Shown in pieces: positions 1 to 12,700 of a DNA stretch of 64,000 nucleotides. The notes beneath the pieces are model-generated. The model ran no database searches. It was not told the origin of the DNA and saw only the letters and a program-made list of their open reading frames with translations. This DNA is from Fagopyrum homotropicum (lineage: Eukaryota > Streptophyta > Magnoliopsida > Caryophyllales > Polygonaceae). The stretch spans positions 113,212,494 through 113,276,493 of the forward strand of contig BSWB01000005.1 in NCBI GenBank assembly GCA_033239125.1, read 5' to 3'. The translations under genes and the position numbers were made by a program. Every line of letters starts with the position of its first letter. The stretch's first letter is position 1.

Positions 1-2139
1 AACATACAAGAAAAAGGAGTAACACAAAGGTGTGGAAGTGGTTACAAAGAAGTCGCGATTAGAAAGACAACGGGACAAATAGGGATAACAAACCTAAGTT
101 CTTCAAGAAGACGTGTGGACAACTAAAGATGCAAATCGAGGAGGAGAGGGATACATTCTAACAAGGTTAAAGGTACATTCCATTAAGATGTGAAGTTTTC
201 TTTAGACGCTCCTAAGCATTTGAGTCAAGACGAGAAGAGTGATCGAACCATTTGCTAAAGATTTAAGACACCGTACGAGAGTAAAGTTTCAACGTTACTA
301 GAGTTATGGGAAGAAAGCTATGGTGGGGATTCACGTGGAGTTGACCGATTTCCATTATGATGATAAGACTAAGAAACGCCAAGAAGAAGGAAGTGTGTAT
401 AAATGATGATCCCAAGAAGATGAAAGACGAAACGAGGAGCTTTGATCGAGAGACTTAAGATATCAACCGAGAGGAATGCAAGTGGATGCTAGCTAGTGCT
501 ATAATGTTTGGGAGGGCGCACTTGAAAGACATCAAGAAAGAATGGTTAAGTCTATGAAAAGGAGTTATATAGAACAACAAGACAAAGAAGATATAGTTAT
601 CTTAGAGAAGTGGAAGGAAGTGTGGAACGTAGAAAGAGTTAAGAAAGGGTGTGAAGAGTGATACGAGCAAATGAAGTTTAAGGTAGAGTACCCCGAGAGG
701 GTAGCCTTTAAGAGTATGATAACATGGAGGGTAGGAAGAATGGTGAGCCGTTGAACTTGGGGAAGACCAACTATAAGCTACTCGGTGACAACCAAGAACG
801 CATCGGTGGGTTGTATACTGGTGACTGTAGAAGGGAAGGGTAACCCAGGATGTGAGATCATGAAGAAGGGGAACAAGAAGTGGAACATTCGTGGTGGATG
901 AATGTCAGTAATAGGAGGTGCATTAACGGAAGCATAAACATTTTAATAAAGTAACATCTTAACGATTCTAACAAGTGATGATAACGTATGTTGCGGAGGG
1001 ATTGTAATGATCTGGGACGGCCTTCTTAGGTCATGGGGATTGTTATGTGTAGAAATGACACGGATCAAGGTAAGTAAATTGGAAGGATAAGGAGGAAGGT
1101 GAGTCTTCTATAGTTGATGTACGAAATAAGGAATACATAAAGAGGATGCATGGTATGTTGAGGATGCATGGTATATTTGTGCTAATGAAATGGAGGGTAT
1201 GTTTCCGTTACCAAAAGATGAGATAGGGGCGTTAAACTCACATGTAAGAGACACGGTGGCTATGGCGTGAAAAGGAGGACCTAGATTAGGGCAACGCTTC
1301 AAGCTTGGAATTATGATGTTGGTGCTTGGTGGAGTAATAAGTGGATCTTTTTGTGATTATGGTTGGGAATTTTGCCTGAAGGCATACTAGTACGGTTGTG
1401 AATATGTTCATGGATACCATGAGATACATAAGATGACCAACGAGAGTAAGAGAAGGCTGAGGTTTTGAAGTTTTATATCGATATGGGATATATAAGGAAT
1501 ACATGAAGATTGAGGTTAGAGCCTCGACGATCGGTTTGAGGTTACATAAGGAAATGAAATATAAATTTCCATACCTACTTGAAGAAAGGATGTTTGTGGT
1601 GAGGGCTGATGTAGAATACGAGGAGTTCCTCCCATATGCTAGGGTGTCAAAAGAAGCGGAGAAGATTGTATCGATTTGTTATGGCATGCTTGAGTCTTGT
1701 AGTTAAGACCTTTGTAACTGAACACATGCGCGAGATCATAAGAGGTTACTATCGCCATTCCTTTGAAGTGAGAAAAGGGATTAAGCTGAACTATTGCTTA
1801 ACCAAGGCTTCAAGAGTCGGAAAATTTGAGCAAGTCTCTCGAGTTCTGTAGATGAAGGATCTTTGAAAGAGGACGGTGAACATAGTAGCTATAGAAGGAG
1901 CAATACACGGGTTGAAGGACGTCACCCCAATAGATCGGAGTGGACCACTTGTCAAGAGTTTGGACCAGGTTGTATCGGTCATTGCGAGATGAGATGGGAA
2001 AAGAAAAGATAGAACCCGAGATAGAACGGATTCGAATGCGGCAGTAGGTGGGTTTTACCATTAAGCTTGATTTGTAGATCGTGTTTGGATATATCTTCAA
2101 TTCTTGAGTTGAAGTTATTATAGAGGACATCAGTTTGCG

Positions 2140-2430
2140 AAGAGAGAGACGGTTATCTCCGTTTGTACATCAATTTATATAAGTTGAGCAAAATGACAAT
2201 GAAGGACAAGTACCCCTTACAACGAATGGATGATCTACTCGATCAGTTCTGAGGGCTGATAGTCTCTTATAAGATTAAGTTAAGAACTTGATTGTAACCG
2301 TTTGAGAATTCGAGATAGAGATATTGCAAGTACGGCATTTGGACCAATCAGAGTCACTAAGAGTTGTAGTTATTCCATATGGGCTTACTGATGCCCGGAT
2401 GAGATGTTTTAGGTCTACTCTTGAAAAAGA
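2140..2430 (+). pseudogene. Reverse transcriptase remnant of the Ty3/gypsy element
   Basis: Forward frames show a decayed Ty3-type RT palm. KDKYPLQRMDDLLDQF stands where intact relatives have KNKYPLPRIDDLLDQF, and VVIPYGLTDARM where they have VVMPFGLTNAPA. Between them are in-frame stops and base changes. The metal-binding FVDD box could not be found. No functional enzyme can be made. The same two motifs occur in much better shape at 58250 and 58410 in the second element of this window, which supports the identification. Confidence 0.7.
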
Positions 2431-3410
2431 GAGAAGATGTATGACATGGTGTCTCAGGATGACAAACCCCGAAAGATGTGAAAGAGGTTACAAGTTTTCT
2501 TGGATGTTTACCAGATCTGTGAAGAGAGAAGTTGTATAGCACCAATTATGGTAACCTACTCCGGATGACAATGTAGTACCGTATGGGACGAAGAATTGAC
2601 AAAAGAGTTGCTGAGAGTTAAGAGGGGATTCATTGGTGCAATTATTTTGGTTAACCTTGAGGTATTATGGGTTTGAAGTGGACAAGTGATTCTTCAAGAC
2701 AAGGTCTTGATCGAGTATTAAGGAGCGATGTAAAAGTAATAGCATACGTGTCTTGTTAGTAGAAGTAGTATGAAGTAAAGTACTTCCTTCGTTACTTGGA
2801 ATTGCAACAAGCATTGAGGAAATATAACGTCAAAGTTCGGTTTGACAAGAACCAAAGCCAACGGTGTAAATCGTAAGTTCAATCGTCTTTGTTAGAGACA
2901 AGCGAAGAAGAAACATGATGGAATTAATGTATTGAGAAAGATCCGAGAATAAAGTTGAGTTCCGATACATCGAATCTTTTTGAGTTCTTAGCGCGAGTTA
3001 GGAAAGTGATTTACCGGTTGGCGTGGCCGCCGAGAGTAGAGGGTATTCACCCGGTGTTTCAGGTGCTTCCAATCATGACGATCTGGTAGTAGACAAGAAC
3101 TGATGGGGCTAACTAGAAGACGGAGAATAGTATCTTCGGTTGAGTTTTACGCTAAGCTAGTAGCTTCGATAGATTTGACGGGTTGGACTTAGTTCTTCCC
3201 TTAGTTGTGTATAGGTGTGATGTTATATGTTGTTTGTGTCGTGCGGGAATTTGTTTTATGACCGATTATATATATTGGAATGTGCTATATGACTTGATAT
3301 ACCTTGTAGTGGTAGTTCGAGTAATTTATGAGTAAAGATTAGAAGATTTAAGTCTTCTTAGTTTTAGAGTTCATACCTCGGCTTTAGGGACCGAGAAGTT
3401 CGTCTCATAG

Positions 3411-3448
3411 CAAGTTTCGGGACGAAACTGGTTTTTAGGGGGATCTGA
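3411..3448 (+). other. Hairpin and polypurine tract before the 3' LTR
   Basis: An inverted repeat (CAAGTTTCG, loop GGA, CGAAACTGG; one mismatch) is followed by TTTTTAGGGGGA, the presumed plus-strand primer site, and then the LTR start TGTAACG. The same arrangement occurs at 61357-61395 in the second Ty3 element. Confidence 0.7.
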
Positions 3449-4839
3449 TGTAACGCCCCGTTTATTCGGGTGCATGCCGACTTCGTATTCTTCTCCCTTC
3501 TATCGATTGTTAAATAGCTCGAGTTATTATTTAAATTATATATATATATATATATATAGATTTTAAAAATATCTTTTCTGGATATTTTATTACCTTGGAA
3601 GTACATGTATGTATTTCCGTACTTTTATTTATTTGATTTTTTTTGTCGGAAAGTCGGAATTTACTGATCCGGAAATCCCGTTCCGATCGTTTTAACGAGT
3701 TTTGGCCTAGTCCCTTTTTCTTTATTCTTTTATACTTTTTTTTTTTTCCTCTCTTTACTCTCCCTTCTCTTGTTTTCTCTGTCACTGGCATGATGAGGCC
3801 GCTCAGAAGTCGACTCTTCGTTCCCTCTTCTGCTGCACGCTGCCTGCAGCCTACCCTAGCCTCGCGTCCGACCCCTCGCTCCCCGCTGCCTGCAACCGAT
3901 CTTCCCTTGCCCTCTGTCTCCTTCTGTATCCCCAGCCCAATTGCTCACTTTCCTTCTGTGCAACCCAACTCATCCTCTATCTCTCTTTTTCTCCTTCACC
4001 CCAGTGCAGGACCTTCCAGCTATTCGAGCCACCACCGCCGGGGATAGATGCCGCCTCCCGTACTCTCTGTCTAGCGCCTCCCATCTCGCCCTCCTCGTCG
4101 CCTCAATTTCGAGTTGTGCTGTCAACAACAGGGAGAAACAGAGGGGAGAAACTGCAACCGTTGCCTCCGGAATCGGACCACCGGAGCCCCCCTCGCCACC
4201 GTCGACCACCGGAAACGGACGCCGCCGCCTGCACGAGCCTCACCGGGTCCACACCGTGCCTCCTCTCCTCCGTATGGCAGCCGCCGGATCCCCTTCCCCA
4301 TTGTTCTTCTTTGTCGATTCCACAGTAGGTGAAGGGAGTTTTTGAAATTGTAAATGTGACCCCTTCTTTTGTGTTTTTGCGATTTTGGCCCCATTTTATT
4401 GATAATTACAGTTGTGACCTAAGAGCTTTGAAAAATGAACCGTTATGCCCCTGCAGTAATTTATTATATTTATTGAACCCTTAAAATTTGTTGTAGTTGT
4501 GACCCAACTTCTTTGCCAAATATTTTGGCGGCTTTGATGGTTAAAATCCGATTAATAGATAAATTTGAATTGCGGTTTTACAATCGACTTTCCATTTTGG
4601 ATATTTTGCCCGAAAATGGTTTTAACAAGTTTAGCCTCGGTTTTGGAAAATGGAGTTTTCATTGGAATATCTTTTTACGCTAAATCTTCCTTTCAAAATT
4701 AGCGTTTGAGCTAATTTTGCTTAGTTTTGTTCTTAGGACCGGAAGCGCCCGTCAATGGCCATTGAACCCATTCTTGATTCTGTAGACCGTGCTTCCACCT
4801 TTGACCCCGAGTGAGTACCTCTCTTAATCTAGTTATGTT

Positions 4840-4871
<32 letters not shown>

Positions 4872-6070
4872 TTATGATAGGATGGATCTAGCATAACTTA
4901 GAGTTAATGCCAAGTAGTGGCTTTGAACCTTAGGTGAGTTTTGAGGATTTGATATTGTTTGATAGATTAATGTTGATTCTAAGCTTAAGGTGGTATTGCG
5001 GTCTAGTGAGGTTGTTATAAGGATTCGAGTATATGGTTTGATCTTGTGAGAATCATTAGGCTTGAGGATTAAGATTACATGCTGTTGTGAGAGCATCGAG
5101 ACTAGGGACGTGTTATCCTAACATGTGAGTTGTATGACCTTATAGAGGTCATTTGGGCTAGAAGTCTAAGATAGATATTGATCGTGTGCCTTGTTTTGTC
5201 CAGGAGTTGAGTATCTTCCTGCGGGAAGTTGAGAGATATTGTTGATCGGTTTAGCTTTTGGACGAGGTAAGTCTCCGGACTTACTTAGCTCGTATTCTTT
5301 GTATTAGCATTGATGTGTGTTGGGTGGTGTGTGTTTACTGTTTATGTTATAACAACGGAACCGGAAATAGGATTACCGACCTTTATATTATTTTGGCCCA
5401 AGTGTATGATAACGGGCGGTGACATCATCTGCCTAGCTCTTGCGAGAGTCTAGGAGGTTCTCGGCGACTAGCCGTGCTGGTTAGACGGTCGGAGGCATCC
5501 GTACCGCTCCATGCCGGAAATAGGGACCGAGGCGGGACCACGGTGGTCTCGTGTCACAAATCTAAGTTGAATTAGAACGGGATATGACTTAATAATAATA
5601 AGATAATAAACCGGACTTGTGTGCTTTGGAGTGTATTGGGTGTTTATGATGATTGACTTGTGTTTGTGCCTTTCACCTTGATTCTAATGCCTCGAATATT
5701 AGCTAACGGTTTTATACCGATTGTTGTAGATTGTCTTGCAGGTTAGGAATGCGGCCGAGAGATCCGGAAGAGTGGGCAGCCGGGGTCCGTACATTTTAGG
5801 AAGGGTTGGGTTGGAGTCGTGTTTGAGTTTTGTATTCATTATATATTGTATGCCGCGTGTATGACATTTGGTCTTTCGGTTGTATCTCGGCTGAAGTCTT
5901 TGGTTTGTATGGTTTTGGGTTTCTTTGCATTGCATAAAATGTATTTGGTTTTGGCCTTTATTTGTGCCTTGTTGCAAGATCCGGTGAAATTGTTGTCAGG
6001 CTAAGGGTCGGGACCCATTGTGAGGTCCCAACCCGTGGCACCCCGAGTCCCGCGGATTCGGGATGTTACA
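3449..6070 (+). repeat. 3' LTR of the first Ty3/gypsy element
   Basis: The segment begins TGTAACGCCCCG and ends CGGGATGTTACA, giving TG...CA ends, and directly follows a polypurine tract. Its last 100 bases are clearly related to the ends of the LTRs at 53919-55837 and 61396-63285: shared TTGTTGTCAGGCTA, then CGAGTCCCGCGGATTCGGG, then TGTTACA. At 2622 bp it is longer than those LTRs (about 1.9 kb). It contains (TA)n near 3539-3559, a GC-rich part around 3790-4330 and (AGT)10 at 4841-4870. Short frames in the GC-rich part look non-coding. The 5' partner lies outside the window. Confidence 0.85.
4841..4870 (+). repeat. (AGT)10 microsatellite
   Basis: Ten perfect AGT units inside the LTR of the first Ty3 element. 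Confidence 0.95.
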
Positions 6071-6486
6071 TATTTTCTCAATTAAACCTATCAAACACAA
6101 AAATGATTCAAACAAATTTGATTTCAAAAACAAACATCAATCGTAATGAAACTTAAACCATAAGAATGAAAACCTAAACCGTGAGAGTATATTCGGAAAA
6201 ACAATACATGAATCGTCCTGTATTCTCTTTGATTTCACCATTTTGATGTAATCTATCTTTGATTTGGTTGAAAATTGCGCAAATATGAAGCTTGTGGGAT
6301 GAAGAATGTGAGTCGTTGGAGTCGACCAGCGATTTTCTTCTCTCTCTCTTTTTTTTTTTCTTCAGATTTATGTAATTACCAAATACCATTAATGATGAGT
6401 GCGTGTGAGCCGTTGATTTAAATCTCATCCAATGGCTCACATGGCTCCTAATTCCTATCCACAAGACTTCTTCTCATTGGAACTAG

Positions 6487-6559
<73 letters not shown>

Positions 6560-6700
6560 ATCCTACATGCCACAACATGTGCATTGGGGGAGCGTCTGAG
6601 TAAATCAACCAGTTGGGAGTTAAGAACATCGGAATTGAGGGGATACTCACACAATTATCAATTCTATCGAACAAGTTTGAAAACCACAATGAATTGAGAA
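6071..6700. other. Spacer with compound microsatellite
   Basis: AT-rich intergenic DNA after the LTR. A compound microsatellite, about 22 TA units followed by about 13 TG units, runs from 6489 to 6559. Open frames over it encode only low-complexity His-Thr or Ile-Tyr runs and are not genes. Nothing else is recognised. Confidence 0.85.
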
Positions 6701-6702
6701 TT

Positions 6703-8195
6703 AATTAGGGAAATAGGACCCCCTTAAAATTCTTTTTTGCAAAGTAGACCTCTATACAAAAGGAAGAAAAAGTAGGTATGAAAACTAGAAAATAGAGGCA
6801 ATAATTTTTCTAATTGAAATGATGGTGATTAGATGTTTACTTTTGTTTTAAATATATTTTTTACATGTTTACTTTTCATTTTTGGTTAATGTAGCTAGTT
6901 TGATGAAATTTTCAAGTCCATGAATGTTTAATTTTGTTGGGTGACATTATTTTCGTTATCCAAATATAAATTGTAGTATTTTTTAATTAGTGAGTATATG
7001 TTTATTGTTTTTATGGTATATTTCTTATTGCTGAGTATGCTTAAAGTGATATTTTTGGGTATGTTTTATGCTTACCCAAACCGTGTTACAATGACCAAAT
7101 GTCATTTGGTATTGATGTTTGTGTACAATATCGATTTGTATAAAATTTGATTATGACAAATTCAAATTGGGTATGCTTTTTTACGTATATTGGCTTTGTA
7201 GTATATTTCTTATTATTAAGTATATTTAAAGAGATATCGTGGGTATGTTTTATGGTTACCCAAACTGTGTTATAATGATCAAATGTCAAGCGGATTTTTG
7301 GGTAATGATCAAATATCATTTGATATTGATGTTTGTGTACAATATCGAGTTTTGAAAATTTTGGGTATGACAAATTTAAATTGGGTATGGTTTTTGTATT
7401 AAGTTATGTTTAAATTGGGTATAAATATAAAATATTATCCAATTTATGGATATGATTTTATTTTGATATTTGATTTTTTGGGTATGTTGTTTTCGAGTAT
7501 GTTTATGTACTTTGACAAATTTATTTTTGGGTATGATTGTGACATTATTTGGGTAAGCGGATTTTGGGGTATGCTTTTATACGTGTATTGACTTTGTAGT
7601 ATATTTCTTATTATTAAGTATATTTAAAGTGATATCGTGGGTATGTTTTATGGTTACTCAAACTGTGTTATAATGATCAAATGTCAAACGGATTTTTGGA
7701 TAATGACCAAATGTCATTTGACATTGATGTTTGTGTACAATATCGAGTTTTGAAAATTTTGGGTATGACAAATTTAAATTGAGTATGGTTTTTGTATTAA
7801 TTGATGTTTAAATTGGGTATAAATATAAAATATTATCCAATTTATGGATATGGTTTTATTTTGATATTTGATTTTTTGGGTATGTTATTTTCGAATATGT
7901 TTATGTACTTTGACAAATTTATTTTTGGGTATGATTGTGAAATTATTTGGGTAAGCGGATTTTTGGGTAATAAGTGAGAAAATAAGGATGTTGAGAATTC
8001 ATTTTTCTGATTGATGTGACATGTGAGATAGTACAACATGTCACATCCAATGAGTTGTCAAACTTTGTCCTCTTTTTGTACTATATTTTCTCTACTCTAT
8101 TTTATAAGGGGTCAAAATACCAACCCCAAATACTAGGAGTCTTCTTTCTCAATTGATTTGTTTAAAAAGACTAGTTTGCCAATTTTGCCATGAAT
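6703..8195 (+). repeat. Dispersed repeat, copy A, with an internal 398-bp duplication
   Basis: This AT-rich block is closely similar to 38815-39922, from GAATTAATTAG and AATAGGACC on the left to an ATGCCA-like end on the right. Copy A has one extra unit: 7171-7568 is repeated as 7569-7966 with an exact 398-base offset. For example GTATGCTTTT occurs at 7171 and 7569, and GGGTAAGCGG at 7550 and 7948. No protein family is recognised in its frames. It is probably a non-autonomous transposable element, but the terminal inverted repeats are weak and the superfamily is not clear. Confidence 0.7.
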
Positions 8196-8696
8196 TGATC
8201 TACTAATTTATTATATTTCTAATATTATTGATAGTTTCCCACAAGTTAGGTTTCATAACATCTAAGTTGAATAATTCGGATTAATCTTATAGCAAATTAA
8301 TCAAAACTTGAAATGAGAAGACTTTAATCTTTTTAAACCTATGTAAATAATTAGTTGCTCTTTGTGTAAGTATTTGTAGTTTTTATGTAAGAGAAAAAAA
8401 GCTAAATAATGATATTATATCCCTAAACCGATTTCTACCTTTTAATTAAATAATGATTTATTTGATAACTGAATGAACTAATGCATTTAACCGTATTTGT
8501 GTAATCCAAATTTATCTTTTTTTTTTTCATGTAGATGTGTTATTAAATAAAACTCACAATTTTGTATAGTTTTTTCAAATTTATGTAGATTCAACAATTT
8601 GAGTTTTAATAGTTTGGATTTTTTTATTGTTTTTATTTGTGTTGTCAAGTTTAGTTTTATATTATATGTGTATTTTCAAATGTATTGTAGAATTAA
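8196..8696. other. AT-rich spacer, nothing recognised
   Basis: No frame, repeat or RNA gene that I can support. Confidence 0.7.
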
Positions 8697-9020
8697 GGGT
8701 CTGCTCCTTTCCCATATCCGGACATGAGATATGGGTATGGAAATCACATATCCAATATCATGTTTTGTAATTGAGTATATGGGTATCAAAGTGATATGCC
8801 AGATATCAATCGTTTACTTTTTTTTTTTTTATCGATTTTGATATCTTTAAAAATTAACAAATATCACATTTTTTTCTCCCTCTCACCTCTCACTCTTCTG
8901 ATATACCTCGTTATCTTGTCAAACACAAGTATCATATATCATATATCAATCTCATACTCATATCCCTGATATCGATACCGGTATCTGATATACTCATATC
9001 ATGATATGGAAAATGAACCT
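8697..9020. mobile_element. Small MITE-like inverted-repeat element
   Basis: The left end GGGTCTGCTCCTTTCCCATA and the reverse complement of the right end (AGGTTCATTTTCCATATC) form imperfect terminal inverted repeats. The body is full of ATATC/GATAT words on both arms and would fold back. Size and structure suit a non-autonomous DNA transposon. The flanks GAATTAA and GAATAATT may be an imperfect 8-bp target duplication, as in hAT elements, but this is uncertain. Confidence 0.5.
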
Positions 9021-9716
9021 AAGAATAATTAGTTTGCGTAGACTATGTAAGTTGTCTCCGGTTTGTGTAAACAAGTGTAACAATGAAACTTTTCGTGTAG
9101 ATGATTCGTGGATACAAATAGCTTTCAAGTTTCAAAATATTTGAATAGTTTATAGCATATTTGTGTAAATTAAGTAACACCGTGTAAGTAAATTACATAA
9201 AAAATTAAAAGCAGAATTACATAATTTGCACGGACAAAAAATTACACAAACTAACACAACAATTAGAATTTCCTATTACTAGATCCAACTCCTACAAAAC
9301 ATAAGCTAACACAGTCAATGAACATGAACAATTTATGGTGTTTCATTTTAGAAAGTTGGTTAGAAAATTCACTTTTCTATTTTCTCAAACAAAATCTTGC
9401 ATCAAACTTGGTAATGTTCAAAACTCAAGTAAACCACAAAATACTTAGGGTCGGCATATAAAAAAGGAAAAGAAACAATCACGAACCCTAAAAAACCGGC
9501 ATAAAAACCTTCACTTCCGAGGATCTAAACTCTTATCCAGAGCAATTAAATGATGATTTTTCTCTTGAGGAGTAGGAGGTGGGAGAAATCGAATTTATAT
9601 GGATTAAGGTCTGGTTTTGAGAAGGATTGTCCTTGGGATAGTTGTGCAAGCAGAAAATGGATGTATGTGTGTGTGTGAGAAGATGTTGAAGCAGTTTAAA
9701 CGGAACAAGGACAGCA
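9021..9716. other. Downstream flank of the EDR2-like gene
   Basis: AT-rich DNA that should hold the 3' UTR and terminator of the minus-strand gene ending at 9717. No other gene is seen. Confidence 0.6.
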
Positions 9717-12700
9717 TCACACCTGTTCTGCGCTATCAAGACGAATGCAGTTTAGACGGGCGGTGCCCACAACGTACTCTGGAAGCTCATTCTCTTCCTT
9801 TGCCTGACAATTTGTTAAAAAAGAAATTCCTCTTCATCAATCACTTCACTTCACTTCACTTAATCAAAAATAAAAAATAAAATGGAGTTCTAGTGGCACA
9901 GACCTCCACTAAGATGGCAAGATCCACAACTAAACTAGTAATGTATCCTACGACCAGATTAGTGACACCCCTTGCCACTGAAGACGAACCAACATCGACA
10001 TCGATCTGCATAACACATTTTCAGTTAACCAGAGTTCAATCACAACCTTAACAGACATCATACTGTTTTTGAGAAACAAATAGGGGCTGTTTTCCTGAAA
10101 AGAGAAGAACAATGGGTATATACCTCAAGGAAATTGTCTTGTCTAAGATATCTGCATGTAACAGCCTTTCCTAAGAGGCAAGATTTTGTTCCAACAGCTC
10201 GTTTAACCATCCAATATCCCTGAAGATATCTAAAAACTGAAAATGCAGATAAATGCCGCAAGGAAGAACCCAAAAATCAGTGAATATCTAGTGCTGTTTA
10301 CCTTAATAATGCTAGGAATTAGCTTAAGTCTTGAATCGCGGAATGTGTCTGTGCCAGTGACAAACTTTTCGAGCAGAGAATCCTTCTGGACAGGCCTGTC
10401 AGAGGCATAATACATGACCATGCTGTAGTTTGGCTTGGCAGGAATCTGCATGAACGGAACCAAACATATTAACATGTTTAATACGATAATTTGAAAGAAA
10501 TAAGGGGGGAACTTGAAACGAATTGTTCAAGAAACTTTTACTTAAAAAGTCGTCTGACCAATTTTAGTAGGCGGATGGCAATATACTATGATTTTGTACA
10601 GAAATGGCAAGGAGGGTCCATTTTAATACCTGCATGCTATTATTGGATAGAAATCCAATGTTATACCTGAAGATTGAAAACGAGGATGAATGGGAGCTTC
10701 CTACCACTCTCTGACTGACAAACAGACAAAATTGAGAATCAGATTGCTTGCAGTATTAGAGTGTTTCAAAGAACAAAAATCATAATGCTTAACATTCATG
10801 TTTATAGTTCTACATGCAGACTTTTAAGTTTTTTTTATCAGCTCTGTAAACCAAATTAAGACGTGAAATCACCGACAAACTAGCCTCATTGTCACATCAG
10901 GAAGCAGTACAAGTTATTGATAAACCATGTTACATGAAAACAGACACAGACAAGGAACACAAACAACATAGACAAGACAATGATGCTACAGCATAATCTT
11001 CCAATGGAAACTGATATATATATTCACTAAAATTGACGCTCAAACATATGCTAAAAACATTTTATATCGGATAACATATCTCTTACTGAACAGATAAAAC
11101 CAAAGTAGTTAACTTGTTTATTGTTTGAGCTAGTTGAAAACAGGGGCCTAGGTTTTCAGGCAATCACGTTCAAATGAAGGGTGTAACAACCACTTGCCGC
11201 TAAAAGATATAAATCCACACCTGAATATTTCATCGCCATACCTGAACCATACAAGATGGACGTAATCCAACTTTATCAAGGGAGTTTTTAGACTTCAGCC
11301 AATCAATCGCAACCAGCTTTAGAAGTGGATCTCCACCTTTCACCTGAAAGCAGTTCCAGTTTTATTAAATTCCGGAGTGCATTTATGGACTCTGCAGTTT
11401 GCTCAGAAATGAGCAAATGAACAAGAAAAACACTTCTACAAAAACAATAGACAAAGGGGAATGTTGAAGGTTGGGACTCATGGCCTTGAAATTAATGGAG
11501 GCTTGTTGGAACATTGATTCTCTTTTTCATGTCATGGACCCAAATTTGACAATTGTAGCTATGAGTTCATACAAGAAATACTAGGAAACTGGAGCAATCA
11601 AGAGATTATTTTCAAAAGAAAAATACACAAACCCCATGGGAAAGGTATCAAATCAAATGGAAGAAGAAATACTCAGAAGCACGAAAGGGAAATGTGTTCA
11701 TGAAAGTTCTCTCAGACAAACCTGAAACAGACAGACTAGTTGAAGATTATCAGATTAGGAAAACTAGCTATGAATCATTGAGAATTTCCATAAAAGAAAA
11801 GTCAATAACCCAGATTGACGAACGGAAGTCTTTCCAGTGAGAGACAGCGGAAAGTGACAAATATATACAAGAAAGCACCAGATGGACAAATGTAAAACAA
11901 ATTCAAGTGGATTAAATGTTGACCAAGAACAGATAAAATGTGATCATCTATGAAGAAGAAATTCATAATGTAAGCATATGAATGCTAACCTCTCAAAGCT
12001 AAACGATCCACAATCATAGGACATGAAAGATCTACCTTATTATTATCTTTCAAGTATGTTTTTCCTCTGACCATAAACCCCATACCACCTGGGTCAGACC
12101 AGCAATTTTTGTCATTACCATCTTGTCCTTGTTGCAAGGATCCATGAAACTGCTTTGGATCAATATGTAGAGGGAGTGTTGCTGAATCTAATTTCTCATT
12201 TAGACTGGGATCTGCAACATGAGAGAGTAAGTTCTGCAGTAAGTTTCCCACCATGAAGCAGAAGGTATATGAAGCACACTTCATAGCTTAGACATGACTA
12301 AGGGATAACATACTCAACAAGACAACAAAGCTCCTTCCTCCAGAGCTATCTCTAATTATAAGTTGTATCTTAGATGTGATACATAACAGACAGGCAAAAG
12401 AGGCAGCTACAGATCAAAGTGTTAAACAACAAGGTGATTAGCTGTGCCAGATCGATTGATATCTAAACATGAAATCTTTATGCAACAAGTATGTGAAACA
12501 TGTATGCGGTAATGGTAGTCGTCTTCATGTATTATGAGATGATTTTCTCGCTTGAAACTATTTGTTTTTAAGCACGCTGGCTTGAAAATAATTAAATGAT
12601 AAATTGAAGAATTATTCTAAAGGCCTATGAGAATTGGTGGAATTGGCTCTTGTTCCATTACATCTGAAATACTTTAGGCAGATTAACTAATTTTTGTATC

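Larger units (their letters stand above)
1..3448 (+). mobile_element. Decayed internal region of a Ty3/gypsy retrotransposon
   Basis: This stretch lies upstream of a 3' LTR and has no long reading frame. The window starts inside it, so the 5' LTR and any target-site duplication are not visible. Two pieces can be recognised. Around 2140-2430 is a reverse-transcriptase remnant. Around 3030-3170 is the piece that joins integrase to the chromodomain, with the words EGIHPVF. The 3' end carries the same hairpin and purine-rich tract as the better preserved element at 53919-63285, so the two are relatives, Tekay-like chromoviruses by inference. Everything before about 2100 is placed here by position only; no gag or protease motif was convincing. 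Confidence 0.75.

Noticed and set aside
3970..4394. Several overlapping Pro/Arg-rich open frames on both strands
   Set aside because: They lie inside the GC-rich part of the first LTR, overlap in many frames, and have no domain; long frames are expected in such DNA.
6448..6689. His-Thr and Ile-Tyr repeat proteins
   Set aside because: Direct translation of the TA/TG microsatellite.
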